Positions 54,030 through 63,250 of a DNA stretch of 64,000 nt are shown piece after piece. The notes beneath the pieces were generated by a model that did not search any database, was not told where the DNA came from, and worked only from the letters and a program-made list of their open reading frames with translations. The DNA lies in assembly GCF_000755285.1 (NCBI RefSeq), contig NZ_BBMK01000002.1, forward strand, positions 310,001 through 374,000. The letters are read 5' to 3'. Within the stretch, counting starts at the first letter, position 1. Each line of letters begins with the position of its first letter. Source of the DNA: Nonlabens ulvanivorans. Its GTDB lineage: Bacteria > Bacteroidota > Bacteroidia > Flavobacteriales > Flavobacteriaceae. The position numbers and the translations under genes are program-made.

Positions 54030-54329
54030 ATGAAAAAAGAAGAAACATATCAAGAACGTTACACAAGAGCAAAGGCTCGAGTTGAAGAGATTAGATCATT
54101 TTATAACCACCTATTTATTTATATCATTGTTAATATAGGTATTGCGTCACTTAACTATTATCAAAATGAGTGGCAATTTGCATGGTTTTTATTCCCTTTA
54201 GGTGGATGGGGGGGAATAGGTTTAGTAGGTCACGCGTTAGGCACCTTCAGCGCAAATCCGTTTACAGGTAAGGACTGGGAACAACGCAAGATTCAAGAAT
54301 TAATGGAAAAAGAACGTTTAAATAACTAG
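54030..54329 (+). CDS. 2TM-domain protein 1
   Basis: 99 residues. Starts with a helix RYTRAKARVEEIRSFYNHLFIYIIVN, second TM at QFAWFLFPLGGWGGIGLVGHALG, and the family tail NPFTGKDWEQRKIQELMEKE. It is the same domain as at the C-terminus of the preceding kinase, one base downstream of it. A G7 run (54208-54214) adds a Gly (GGWGGIG). Role unknown; probably modulates the kinase in the membrane. Confidence 0.85.
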   Translation: MKKEETYQERYTRAKARVEEIRSFYNHLFIYIIVNIGIASLNYYQNEWQFAWFLFPLGGWGGIGLVGHALGTFSANPFTGKDWEQRKIQELMEKERLNN

Positions 54330-54331
54330 TC

Positions 54332-54625
54332 ATGGAACCTAATTTTAACGATCAAAAAGCCTTAGAAAAAGCAAGAAAACGAGTGAAAGATTTAAAAGGT
54401 TTTTATGATCATTTAATCGTCTTTATCGTCATTCATTTAATAATCCTTGCAGTGGTACTTTATTTTAACGGTGATTTAAGGTTCTTTATAACGTTTACTT
54501 TATTAGGTTGGGGAATTGGACTATTTATTCATGCGATAGTCGTTTTTAAATGGAACCCATTTACCAGTGATGATTGGGAACAGCGTAAGCTTAAACAGTT
54601 TATTGAAGAACAGGAAAATCAATAA
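54332..54625 (+). CDS. 2TM-domain protein 2
   Basis: 97 residues: ALEKARKRVKDLKGFYDHLIVFIVIHLIILAVVLYF, then FTLLGWGIGLFIHAIVVFKWNPFTSDDWEQRKLKQFIEEQ. Paralogue of its neighbours, 2 bp after the previous gene. This copy keeps the normal LGWGIG spacing, which shows that the G7 run in copy 1 inserts a residue. Confidence 0.85.
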   Translation: MEPNFNDQKALEKARKRVKDLKGFYDHLIVFIVIHLIILAVVLYFNGDLRFFITFTLLGWGIGLFIHAIVVFKWNPFTSDDWEQRKLKQFIEEQENQ

Positions 54626-54627
54626 CT

Positions 54628-54898
54628 ATGAGCAAAGAGCTAGAAAAAGCAAAGGCCAAGGTTAGAAATATTAAAGGTGTCTATAACCACTTAATCATTT
54701 TTGTGGTGATGAATTTAATATTCCTTGCAGTAGTGCTATACATTGACTTTAGTGTGAACTATTTTATAAACTTCTTTGTTTTACCATGGGGGAATGGGCA
54801 TCTTTATCCAGTGGATGATTGTATTTAAATGGAATCCATTTGTAAGTAAAAAATGGGAGAAGCGTAAGATTAAAGAATACCTAGATAAAGAAGATTAA
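54628..54898 (+). CDS. 2TM-domain protein 3 (one frameshift)
   Basis: ELEKAKAKVRNIKGVYNHLIIFVVMNLIFLAVVLYI then LPWG; a run of five G (54788-54792) shifts the frame, and with four it reads LPWGMGIFIQWMIVFKWNPFVSKKWEKRKIKEYLDKED to the stop at 54896-54898. About 90 residues, third tandem paralogue. Confidence 0.8.
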
Positions 54899-54899
54899 T

Positions 54900-55660
54900 A
54901 TGAAAGCTATAATCATAGAAGATGAAAAACCGTCTGCCAGAAGATTAAATCGCATGTTAGGTGACATCGGTATCACGCCAGAGGTGATGTTACATTCTGT
55001 ACACGAGTCAGTAGAATATTTGTTAAATCATCCTGCGCCAGATCTGATTTTCTTAGATATACAATTGAGTGATGGACTCTCTTTTGAAATATTTGATCAG
55101 GTTGACATCAATAGTGCTATAATTTTCACCACAGCATATGACGAGTATGCATTACAGGCTTTTAAGCTTAATAGTATTGATTATCTATTAAAACCTATTG
55201 ATGAGGATGAATTAAAAGCAGCAGTCGAGCGATTTCAAGTAGCTTCCGCGAAAGCGAGAAAAAACAGCTTATCGATTTTAATGAAATTGCAAAAATGCTA
55301 GGCAATCCTGTTGATCGTGTTTATAAAAAACGATATACTGCCAAAGTAGGAGAGCATCTTAAATTGTTTAATACAGATGATGTACAGCTTTTTTATTCTG
55401 AGAATAAGGGTAGTTACCTAAATTTAGAAAACGGTCGCAACTATTTAATAGATGATAAGCTAGAGGCTATAGAGAAAGAGCTAGATCCGGCACAGTTTTT
55501 CCGCATTTCACGACAGGCCATTATCAATGTAAATGCGATAGATGACATGATATCTTATACAAATTCACGTCTCAAGATTAAAATTAATTCTTTTAAAGAG
55601 ATGGATCTAATAGTGAGTAGAGAACGTGTTAAAGATTTTAAAAACTGGCTCGAGAAATAA
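54900..55660 (+). CDS. LytTR-type response regulator (one frameshift)
   Basis: Receiver domain MKAIIIEDEKPSARRLNRML with phospho-Asp53 (IFLDIQLSDG) and IDYLLKPI. The frame breaks near 55262 in an A6 run; one more A gives RKKQLIDFNEIAKMLGNPVDRVYKKRY and the LytTR DNA-binding domain (EHLKLFNTDDVQLFYSENKGSYLNLENGRNYLID...FFRISRQAIINVNAID). A degenerate palindrome (55242-55256) encodes ASAKA in the linker. Partner of the LytS-type kinase; binds two direct repeats at target promoters by family analogy. Confidence 0.9.
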
Positions 55661-55685
55661 ATTTAAACATTAAGTATTTGATAAC

Positions 55686-55718
55686 AAGCGGTTCACTGAT
55701 AAGTGAATCGCTTTTTTT
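55686..55718 (+). terminator. Terminator of the kinase/2TM/LytTR operon
   Basis: 12-bp stem AAGCGGTTCACT / AGTGAATCGCTT (one G-T pair), GATA loop, followed by T7. Confidence 0.85.
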
Positions 55719-55832
55719 ATGGGATTACAAATTGACTTTTGGGCATTAAGAGAGTTTTAACAATAGAATTAAAACTGCATCTAGCAATCCTGCGTAGATA
55801 AGGTATATAACAATTTATAAAACCCAATTAAC

Positions 55833-56517
55833 ATGAAAAAAATTGCCCTTTGGTCTAGCCTTGCACTTGCAGTATGTGTAGGAGCGTTTATCGCAGCAGA
55901 TCACTTAGATGCACCAGCTGTGGCTAATACAACAGCAGACATCGCAGACTTTTACGCCTTTGAAGGTGCAGACTCTAATTCAACAACCTTTGTTGTGACC
56001 TTACCAGCAGCAAACGCATCAGCTCAATTTGATGAAAATGTTCTTATTGAAATCAATATCGATAATACCGGTGTAGATGCAGGAACAACTGGTGTAACTG
56101 AAGATTTAGTGATTCAAGCATTAAGACAAGGTGATAAGATGTATTTCTTTGGTCCTTATGCACCATCATCAACTGGACTTAACAGTACAATCGATACTAA
56201 TGAACTAGCTGCTAGTGTAGACATAGGATCTATGACTACAACAGGTGGCGTTAATTATTTTGCTGGATTAAGACAGGATGCATTCTTCTTTGATTTTGAA
56301 GCATTTAACAACGTGATTAGCATGGCGCCAGCTACTGGTTTTGGTACTACTGGTAATAACACCTTTGCGCCATTGAATGTAAATGCAATAGTTATTGAGG
56401 TACCTAATAGTATGTTAGGAACAGCACCTACTCACATCGTTGATCAATTACTTGCCCCCTAATGGTCCTGGTTTGCCAGTGGCTTATAACGTATGGGTAG
56501 AAACTAAAAGAAGATAA
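55833..56517 (+). CDS. DUF4331 family secreted protein (one frameshift at C-terminus)
   Basis: Signal peptide (MKKIALWSSLALAVCVGAFIAA) and DHLDAPAVANTTADIADFYAFEG, the usual N-terminus of DUF4331 (a HxDxP...DIxDxYxF pattern). A run of five C at 56455-56459 shifts the frame; with four the tail is PNGPGLPVAYNVWVETKRR to the stop at 56515. Secreted, function unknown. First of a three-gene operon with a second DUF4331 gene and a TPR lipoprotein. Confidence 0.82.
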
Positions 56518-56543
56518 AAACTAACAATTTAAAATTTACAAAA

Positions 56544-57128
56544 ATGAAAATATTTAAATATTTAATAGCTCTTACCGCTGTTGCTGCACTTACAGTATCT
56601 TGTGGTGATGACGATGATGTAGTAGGTGGTAACCCAGCAACGACTGACTTTTCTGGAACTTTTACTCAACAAGATCAAATGGGTCGTCCAGGAATCAATA
56701 CTGTTTTTACACCTACAGAAGCTGATGAAAACATGTTTAATGTTACTGTTCCTGCAAATGGAATTGCAATGTTTCAACCTACGTTTCAATCACGTATCGA
56801 GGCTTACTATAATGCTTACGGTGCTACTTATGAAACTAACATTCTAGGATTAGATTTACCTACTTTAACAACGGCATTAGCTCTAGATGTACTACAGGTT
56901 TCTCCAGATGCACCTACTTCATATTTCAGTGCTGCTGGTGTACCATTAACAGGCCGTGCAATTGAAGATGACGTTATTGATGTATCCTTAATTTTACTTT
57001 TCGGTGGTAATACTGGAGCAAGATTTGACGGTAATAATGGAACTCCTAATCTAGTTTCTGATAATGTTGCACAAGAAGCAGGAACTTCCTCGACAACTTT
57101 CCCATACTTAACTGCTGCGCAGTTCTAG
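56544..57128 (+). CDS. DUF4331-type lipoprotein
   Basis: 194 residues. Lipobox LTVSC followed by GDDDD. QQDQMGRPGINTVFTPTEADENMFNVT is the central DUF4331 signature (MGRPxxNTVF), so this gene and the previous one carry the two halves of the family. Starts 26 bp after the previous stop. Surface or periplasmic; function unknown. Confidence 0.8.
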   Translation: MKIFKYLIALTAVAALTVSCGDDDDVVGGNPATTDFSGTFTQQDQMGRPGINTVFTPTEADENMFNVTVPANGIAMFQPTFQSRIEAYYNAYGATYETNILGLDLPTLTTALALDVLQVSPDAPTSYFSAAGVPLTGRAIEDDVIDVSLILLFGGNTGARFDGNNGTPNLVSDNVAQEAGTSSTTFPYLTAAQF

Positions 57129-57141
57129 ATCAATTTTAATT

Positions 57142-57174
57142 TATAACTAGGCTTCCCCCCAAAGCCTAGTTATA
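57142..57174 (+). terminator. Terminator or attenuator hairpin between DUF4331 and TPR genes
   Basis: 13-bp stem TATAACTAGGCTT / AAGCCTAGTTATA (loop rich in C, containing a C6 run at 57155-57160) followed by TTTTTA. It may reduce read-through into the TPR gene. Confidence 0.75.
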
Positions 57175-57199
57175 TTTTTAAGTACAACAACCCCAAATC

Positions 57200-58489
57200 A
57201 TGAAAAATCTCATCACTCTTTTATTTTTATTGCTTCTTATTTCTTGTGCCACGGCACCTGATCAAAACCAAGCAATAATAACAGACATTAACGACTTTCA
57301 ATCCTATCTTGATATAGATAGAGATGACCTAGTCGCAGCATTAAAGTTAAAAACAGCACCACTAGAATTAGATATTGAGGAAGACTCTACTCGTATCGTT
57401 CAGATGTCACGATTAGCAGCATTGAATAATCAGTTATATGACGTGACTGGAGACATTAAATATTTAGAACAGGCAGTAAGCTTGCGCGAAAACGTATTTA
57501 AAAAAACAGTAATAAAACCAGAAAGCTCACGAAGATCACTCGCACAGATGTACATTAAACAACATCGTTTTAAAGAAGCAGATAGTTTAATGAAAAGTGA
57601 GTTAGCAAACGAAAAGCAAGATCAGTTAGTCAAATTTGATATTGCCATGGAGTTAGGGAATTATACTGAGGCAGAAGAATTATTAAACACTCTGAGAAAC
57701 TTAAATGATTATAATTATCTGATTAGAGCGGCAAAGTGGAACGATTATAAAGGCAATCTAGACGATACCATTAGATTAATGGAAAAGGCAATGGAACTTG
57801 CTGAAGAAAGTGGTTCAGAAAACCTGATGTTATGGAGCTACTCTAACATTGCAGATTATTATGGGCATCATGGAGATCTCGCTTTATCATATAAATACTA
57901 TTTAAAAACACTCGAGTTAGATCCACAAAATGATTATGCTTTAAAAGGAATATCGTGGATAGCTTATTCTAACGATGATAACACAGTACTGGCAAAGCAA
58001 ATCATTAGTAAATTACAATCACGTCATCATATTCCAGACTATAATCTTATCCTTTCAGAATATGCATCCTATCAAAATGATGAAAAACAAGCCCTTCAAT
58101 TACGAGAATTGTTTTTGGAAGAAACTAATAAGCCATCATATAGAGGTATGTATAATACCTATAGAATAGAAAATTTACTGGCAGGTACTGAAACTCAGCA
58201 AAAGTCGGGTCTAGAGCTCGCAATTATAGAAGTTGAGAATCGCGCTACACCAGAAACCTACGATTTATTAGGATATGCTTATCTAGTTAATAAAATGCCT
58301 GATGTAGCATTAGAAATTCATAAACAATTTGTACAGAATAAAACGTTTGAGCCTTTAGCACAGTTACATCTAGCTCAAGTTTTAAAACGTAATGATATAA
58401 CGGAACCTGTAGAAACTATTAAAAAAGAATTATTGGAGGCTCGATATGAATTAGGTCCAGTCACTTATAAAGAAGTAGAACAAATTTGA
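57200..58489 (+). CDS. TPR-repeat lipoprotein
   Basis: 429 residues: lipobox LLISC, then a helical repeat protein with TPR motifs (YLEQAVSLRENVFKK, SRRSLAQMYIKQHRFKEADSLM, SYSNIADYYGHHGDLALSYKYYLKTLELDPQNDYALKG, LGYAYLVNKMPDVALEIHKQFV). DUF4331 genes followed by a TPR gene form a recurrent flavobacterial set. Probably a periplasmic scaffold; partner unknown. Confidence 0.83.
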   Translation: MKNLITLLFLLLLISCATAPDQNQAIITDINDFQSYLDIDRDDLVAALKLKTAPLELDIEEDSTRIVQMSRLAALNNQLYDVTGDIKYLEQAVSLRENVFKKTVIKPESSRRSLAQMYIKQHRFKEADSLMKSELANEKQDQLVKFDIAMELGNYTEAEELLNTLRNLNDYNYLIRAAKWNDYKGNLDDTIRLMEKAMELAEESGSENLMLWSYSNIADYYGHHGDLALSYKYYLKTLELDPQNDYALKGISWIAYSNDDNTVLAKQIISKLQSRHHIPDYNLILSEYASYQNDEKQALQLRELFLEETNKPSYRGMYNTYRIENLLAGTETQQKSGLELAIIEVENRATPETYDLLGYAYLVNKMPDVALEIHKQFVQNKTFEPLAQLHLAQVLKRNDITEPVETIKKELLEARYELGPVTYKEVEQI

Positions 58490-58500
58490 TAATCGTTAAA

Positions 58501-58571
<71 letters not shown>

Positions 58572-58661
58572 ACTTTCCTCTCAAATTGTAAAGTCTAGAA
58601 AGATGCATGAGTATTTCTAGATGGCTTTGGGGAAAGTCTTTTTGGTTGGTTAGTTGGGATT

Positions 58662-58694
58662 CCCGATTTGCATTTGCAGGTCGGGTTTCTGTTT
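58662..58694 (+). terminator. Terminator of the DUF4331/TPR operon
   Basis: 10-bp RNA stem CCCGATTTGC / GCAGGTCGGG (two G-U pairs), ATTT loop, then TTTCTGTTTT. Confidence 0.65.
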
Positions 58695-58705
58695 TAGATA
58701 CCAAC

Positions 58706-59350
58706 TTATATGAAAATTTGTCTTTTATATTTTGGTGTTATTATCGTCACTTCTTTTGTATTTCTATTTTGTAAATTAATATCAACATTTGATTTAAAGA
58801 ACATCTCGTTTTCTTTTTTATAGATGATTTGTTCTTGTTTCTCGCATTTTTCAAATTCTTTAGTGGTAATTAGTTTTCCTGTGGATAAATTATAATCCAC
58901 AGTTAACCAATATTAACAAAGCTTAAAATAGTCGCTGGTATAACCTATAAGCTCAAATTGATTATTTTGATATCTATATTTATCGGTATAAGACCATTTC
59001 CAGCTACTGCCGCCAGAAAAAGCTATCAATAAAGTACCATGATCTATTTCAATTCCGTCAAATGGATCACTCATCATAATGTCTTTCTGATATTTTAAAA
59101 TTGCTTTCTCTGATGAATGCTACAAGATCCACATTCCATTAATATTTCTATAAATTTGAATGTGTCTTATATTTCCTGACTCTGATTTTTCAATAGTTTC
59201 CAGAACTGAAACTTTTTCATCGATTCCATCAGCATTCAAATCTCCATATGCTTCAGCAATGATTTGATACTTACTTGATATAGTGTCCTTTAGACTGGTT
59301 AGATGAAGGCTTAAAGTGATTATTGTAAGAGCTATAATGCTTTTCATCAT
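58706..59350 (-). pseudogene. Secreted FG-GAP-type hypothetical protein with two in-frame stops
   Basis: One 215-codon frame read from 59350: signal peptide MMKSIIALTIITLSLHLTSL, YGDLNADGIDEKVSVLET (calcium-loop-like DxNxDGxxE), HIQIYRNINGMWIL, then TAG at 59120-59122, HSSEKAILKYQKDIMMSDPFDGIEIDHGTLLIAFSGGSSWKWSYTDKYRYQ...YFKLC, then TAA at 58913-58915, YWLTVDYNLSTGKLITTKEFEKCE to the end. Similar flavobacterial proteins have Trp at the first stop (TGG to TAG) and Glu at the second. No frameshift is involved, so this looks like true decay. Confidence 0.75.
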
Positions 59351-59462
59351 AAAAGGTTAATATAAGTTACCATGTTGGTTCATTGAATCACATTATAAAA
59401 ATAGGACAAAAAAAACCAGCTCTTTAATAAGAACTGGTTTTAAAAAATATTTGATAATAGGA

Positions 59463-60251
59463 TTATCCTTTATCAATAACACCTAGTGTGTAAAGTCTTT
59501 CTAGGGTAGGAGCATCCGCACCATCAGCTTCTTCAAGTGTGATCCCAAATGCTTGCGTGTCATATGCGTTATCTATTCTTAGTAGCTCATTGTAAGCATC
59601 TTTTTCTGTAGGTAGAGTTCCTAAACTAGTAGGCGTTAATGGATCTAGAGTTAAAGACCATAATTGATATACCATATTTTCTGGCACCTCTGGTAAACCT
59701 TGAATATCTATATAAGTAACATTTTTTTCATTATTGTAGAAGGCAACGGCGTTACTAGATTCAAAACCAGCCTGACCAGCTAGATTTACTTTAACCGTTT
59801 CGGGATCTGATAAAACTTGTAAGGTAGATGCGTATTGAGAATTAATACTTTCCATTTCTATATTCTCAGTTTCTAGAAATTCCTTTTGTTGCTCAATTTG
59901 CACTATTTCTTCATTTGCCTCATTATTTGCATTGTAGAAATAACCAGAAGCAATTAGTAACAAACCAGCTGCAGCCCATCCTATATAAGGACTCCATGAG
60001 CTACGAGATTTTACCATGTTATTTTTAGCTCCTATAATCGCCTCTAGCTTAGCATAGGTCTCATCGTTATGATCTGGTGCAAGTCCTGCAGCGAGTCGCT
60101 GATATGCATTTTCTATACTTATAATTTCTTCCAGTACCTCAGGATGCTGTTTTGAAATTTGTGCGATTTCTTGAGCTCTATTTGCCGGTAATGCACCGCA
60201 CACATATAATTCAAGATCACCACTGTCTATTAATTCTTTTGTGTCTATCAT
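59463..60251 (-). CDS. RskA-type anti-sigma factor
   Basis: 262 residues. The N-terminal cytoplasmic zinc-less anti-sigma domain (ELIDSGDLELYVCGALPANRAQEIAQISKQHPEV) precedes one TM helix (YIGWAAAGLLLIASGYFYN), a coiled coil and the periplasmic RskA domain (YIDIQGLPEVPENMVYQLWSL...LGTLPTEKDAY). It overlaps the sigma factor stop by 4 bp, as expected for a coupled pair, and should hold the sigma factor at the membrane. Confidence 0.9.
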   Translation of the reverse strand: MIDTKELIDSGDLELYVCGALPANRAQEIAQISKQHPEVLEEIISIENAYQRLAAGLAPDHNDETYAKLEAIIGAKNNMVKSRSSWSPYIGWAAAGLLLIASGYFYNANNEANEEIVQIEQQKEFLETENIEMESINSQYASTLQVLSDPETVKVNLAGQAGFESSNAVAFYNNEKNVTYIDIQGLPEVPENMVYQLWSLTLDPLTPTSLGTLPTEKDAYNELLRIDNAYDTQAFGITLEEADGADAPTLERLYTLGVIDKG

Positions 60252-60786
60252 TCTCCCATTACATTACGTAATTCATTTACACATTTTCTGTGCCTAGTTT
60301 TGAGAGTGCCTTCTGGAATATTTAATTCAGCAGCGCCATCTTTAAAAGTAAAGCCTTTAAAGAAAATCAAGTCTATTATTTTAATGCAAGTAGGCTTTAA
60401 TTTGTTCACCCATTTCATTATACCTAGACTGTCCGTTTGCACTTCCATTTCATCAGTCGCATCCTCTGGGATATTTACGAAATAATCACGACTAAGGTTT
60501 TTAAGATTATTCTTATGTGCTTTAGATCTTAGATGATCTATAGCAGCATTACGCGATATATTTAATGCCCATGTAAAAAAGCGTCCTTGCTTTACGTCAT
60601 ATGATGATGAGTTATTCCATATTTCATGAAAACATCCTGTAAAACTTCTTCGGCAACAGCATCATCTTTAACCACGGCAAATATAATTCCTCGTAAGGCC
60701 TCATTATATCTTTCATAAACACGAGAAAAAGCCATTTCGCTTCCTTCTTGCATTTTTAGTATTAGTAAATCGGGTTGATTACTCAT
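60248..60786 (-). CDS. ECF sigma-70 factor (one frameshift)
   Basis: Region 2: MAFSRVYERYNEALRGIIFAVVKDDAVAEEVLQDVFMK; the frame breaks near 60624, and one more A gives KIWNNSSSYDVKQGRFFTWALNISRNAAIDHLRS. Region 4: IDLIFFKGFTFKDGAAELNIPEGTLKTRHRKCVNELR. About 180 residues, typical ECF. The divergence of the next gene (Cu/Zn SOD, same strand upstream) makes an oxidative-stress link possible but unproven. Confidence 0.9.
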
Positions 60787-60814
60787 AAATAAATATTGTA
60801 AAGTTCAAGATGCA

Positions 60815-60844
60815 AAAAATCCGCGAGTTTCCACGCGGATTTTT
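60815..60844 (-). terminator. Terminator of the SOD gene
   Basis: 11-bp stem AAAAATCCGCG / CGCGGATTTTT with 8-nt loop, between the SOD stop and the sigma factor start. Confidence 0.85.
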
Positions 60845-60865
60845 AGTTAATTATTTTGAACAGAA

Positions 60866-61501
60866 TTACTCTATAACTCCGCAGGCTACTCTAGCACCAG
60901 CAGCTCCACTAGGTTGTGATTCAAAGTCATCTGCAGTAGCATGTACAATAAATGCTTTTCCTAATACATTGCGTGTTTCGTCATCACATCCTATACACCA
61001 TTTATCTGTGTTAAAAGTAAGTGTCGCTCCACCTTCATCATTTGCGATTAGATTACCTATGTCTCCCATATGGTGATCGTGATCGCCCCATTTTCCGTGA
61101 TCTTCTGTTGTTGGATTCCAGTGTCCACCTGCACTTTTACCATCATCACTACTACAATCACCATTTTCATGTATGTGTATAGCGTGTTCACCAGCAGTAA
61201 GACCTGTTAATGATACGACCATATTAACCTCTTTTTCGCCTTGAGTTAAAATAATCTTACCAGTTACATTACTACCACTTTTAGAGCCCATTGCTACAAT
61301 AACCTCTTTACCTATCATTAAAGTATCACCATGATCATGGTCGCCATCATCGTGTGAGTGTCCTCCATCATCATCGCCACCATCGTCATCATAAGACATA
61401 TCGTCGGTGATATCGTTAATTTGTTCTTTGGTAGATTCTTTACAAGAGTTTAAACCTACTATTAATCCTAGTGCCACTATGGCTAGTGTTATTTTTTTCA
61501 T
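60866..61501 (-). CDS. Cu/Zn superoxide dismutase, lipoprotein with Asp/His-rich linker
   Basis: 211 residues. Lipobox GLNSC, then an acidic/His-rich stretch (MSYDDDGGDDDGG, HSHDDGDHDHGD) that could bind metal, then the SOD domain: GEHAIHIHENGDC (copper His pair), SAGGHWNPTTEDHG (zinc/bridging His), GDIGNL and KAFIVHATADDF (last copper His), RVACGVIE. Periplasm- or surface-tethered; dismutates superoxide. The His/Asp linker is longer than in standard SodC. Confidence 0.93.
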   Translation of the reverse strand: MKKITLAIVALGLIVGLNSCKESTKEQINDITDDMSYDDDGGDDDGGHSHDDGDHDHGDTLMIGKEVIVAMGSKSGSNVTGKIILTQGEKEVNMVVSLTGLTAGEHAIHIHENGDCSSDDGKSAGGHWNPTTEDHGKWGDHDHHMGDIGNLIANDEGGATLTFNTDKWCIGCDDETRNVLGKAFIVHATADDFESQPSGAAGARVACGVIE

Positions 61502-61548
61502 GGTTGTTTAATTTTGATTTAAAAATAAGCAACTCTAGTTGATTTTCA

Positions 61549-62037
61549 TCATAAGAGTTTCTCAAATTTGATAGGATTATGATTACCTATTTTAAGGTTT
61601 TCCATAATGTTTAAGGCTATATCAACACGTTTTTGAGAGTCAGTTACTCGATAAACCATAAAGATGATGTTACGTTGTTTACCTGGTAATAGAGATTCAA
61701 ATATCTCATAAGCTTCATAATCACTTAAAAGAACAGCTTCAAGTTCTTCTGTCATAGGAGCTTGATATTTACTAGTGTCTTCTCGCATGTCAATTTTTAA
61801 CGAGTCTCCTGCTGTCACTCCTAGTGTTTTTTGATTGGCCTTTGAAAACATCATGTAGATGACACCATGCTTTTTTCCAATACCTGCATATAGAGTAATT
61901 TCTTTGTCGTTTGCTATTACAGTGGCTACAACTCTTTTAATTTTATCTGTAGCTAGTTGTGCTGCGATATCATCTGGTATTAAAATGGCTCCTGTATAAC
62001 CATTATTACCTATAGATGTTTCAAAGGTAAAGGTCAT
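61549..62037 (-). CDS. DUF1905 / YdeI-OmpD-associated family protein
   Basis: 162 residues. An N-terminal DUF1905-type beta-barrel (YTGAILIPDDIAAQLATDKIKRVVATVIANDKEITLYAGIGKKHGVIYMMFSKANQKTLGVTAGDSLKIDM) and a C-terminal YdeI-like helical part (SLLPGKQRNIIFMVYRVTDSQKRVDIALNIMENL; the usual SPGKRRxxxxWI pattern). Function unknown. Its ATG overlaps the stop of the upstream hydrolase-OsmC gene (TAATG). Confidence 0.85.
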   Translation of the reverse strand: MTFTFETSIGNNGYTGAILIPDDIAAQLATDKIKRVVATVIANDKEITLYAGIGKKHGVIYMMFSKANQKTLGVTAGDSLKIDMREDTSKYQAPMTEELEAVLLSDYEAYEIFESLLPGKQRNIIFMVYRVTDSQKRVDIALNIMENLKIGNHNPIKFEKLL

Positions 62038-63250
62038 TAACGTACTAATTTAGTAACTACCTGAGTATCGCTATGCAAAGTTTTGTGAACCGGACATTTA
62101 TCTGCTATTTGAAGAACTCGTTGTAGTTGTTTTTCATCTAGGTCTCCTGTAATTTTAATCTCTCTGGTAAAGGTGTCTATTTTTGCACTTGATTCTTCAC
62201 AATTCTCACAATCTATCGCATGTTGCTTATCATAATCTACATGACATTCTACATTCTCGATCAACCATTTTTTACGTCTAGCGTACATTTGAATGGTCAT
62301 GACCGTACAAGCTGCTAATCCACTGGACAAAAGCTCGTATGGAGTAGGACCAAAGTCATTACCACCTATACTAGTAGGTTCATCTGCTGTAAAATAATGA
62401 TTACCTGCTCGCATTTGTGTAGTAAATAAGCTATCATTATTTAGACTAGCCACTACATTGTGTCTTGCTGCTAGTGCGATATCTTCCTTGATGTCAATAT
62501 ACCTAGAGGACCATCCTGCAATGACCTCACCTACATATTTAGAATCTTTTTTATCCATTAATAAATGGTCTGCACCATCTAAACTGACAAAACTCTTAGG
62601 ATGAACTGCTGCATGATACAACTTCTCTGCGTGCTCAATACCTACAGTTTGATCTTGTGGAGAGTGCATGATCAATATAGGTTTACGTAAGCTTTTAAGT
62701 GTTTGTGTCACCTTTTGCTCATTAAGATCTTTAAGTAATTGCTCTTTAATTTTAAACGGTCTGCCACTTAATTGTACGGTAGCCTCTCCATTTTCTACGA
62801 TAGCATCAAGTTGATCACCAAATAAATGTCGAACATGTTTAGTATCACTAGGAGCACCTACTGTAGCTACAGCTTTTATAGAGTCTGCTTTTGCAGAGGC
62901 ATATATCACCGCAGCACCACCTAGACTATGTCCAACCAGTAGAGAAGGAGCTTTATAATGCTCTTTTAAATAATCAATTGCAGCCAATAAGTCATCAACA
63001 TTTCCTGAGAAATTGGAGTCGGCAAAATCACCGTCACTATCTCCCAATCCTGTAAAATCAAAACGCAATACACCAAATCCAGCACTAGTCATAGCCCGTG
63101 TAATATTCTTAGTGGCACTGAAGTTTTACTACAAGTAAAACAGTGAGCAAAGACGGCATAACTGTGTGGATGCCTGTCTGCAGGTAATTCTAGACGACCG
63201 CTAAGTTCATAACCAGCGGTATTTTTAAAGTTGATTTTCTCAAAGTTCAT
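62037..63250 (-). CDS. Bifunctional alpha/beta-hydrolase / OsmC protein (one frameshift)
   Basis: From ATG 63250: MNFEKINFKNTAGYELSGRLELP and AVFAHCFTCSK; the frame breaks near 63126 (one A missing) and resumes TRAMTSAGFGVLRFDFTGLGDSDGDF, nucleophile GHSLGG, acid region SPQDQTVG and His in DGADHLL. From residue ~265 an OsmC domain follows with catalytic Cys in GLAACTVMTIQMYARR and CPVHKTL. OsmC reduces organic hydroperoxides. A fusion known in Bacteroidota; about 403 codons. Role in peroxide or lipid-peroxide removal inferred. Confidence 0.9.

Noticed and set aside
54030-54898. Three 2TM genes as one broken larger protein
   Set aside because: Each has its own start, complete domain and tail, and stop; only the third has a frameshift.
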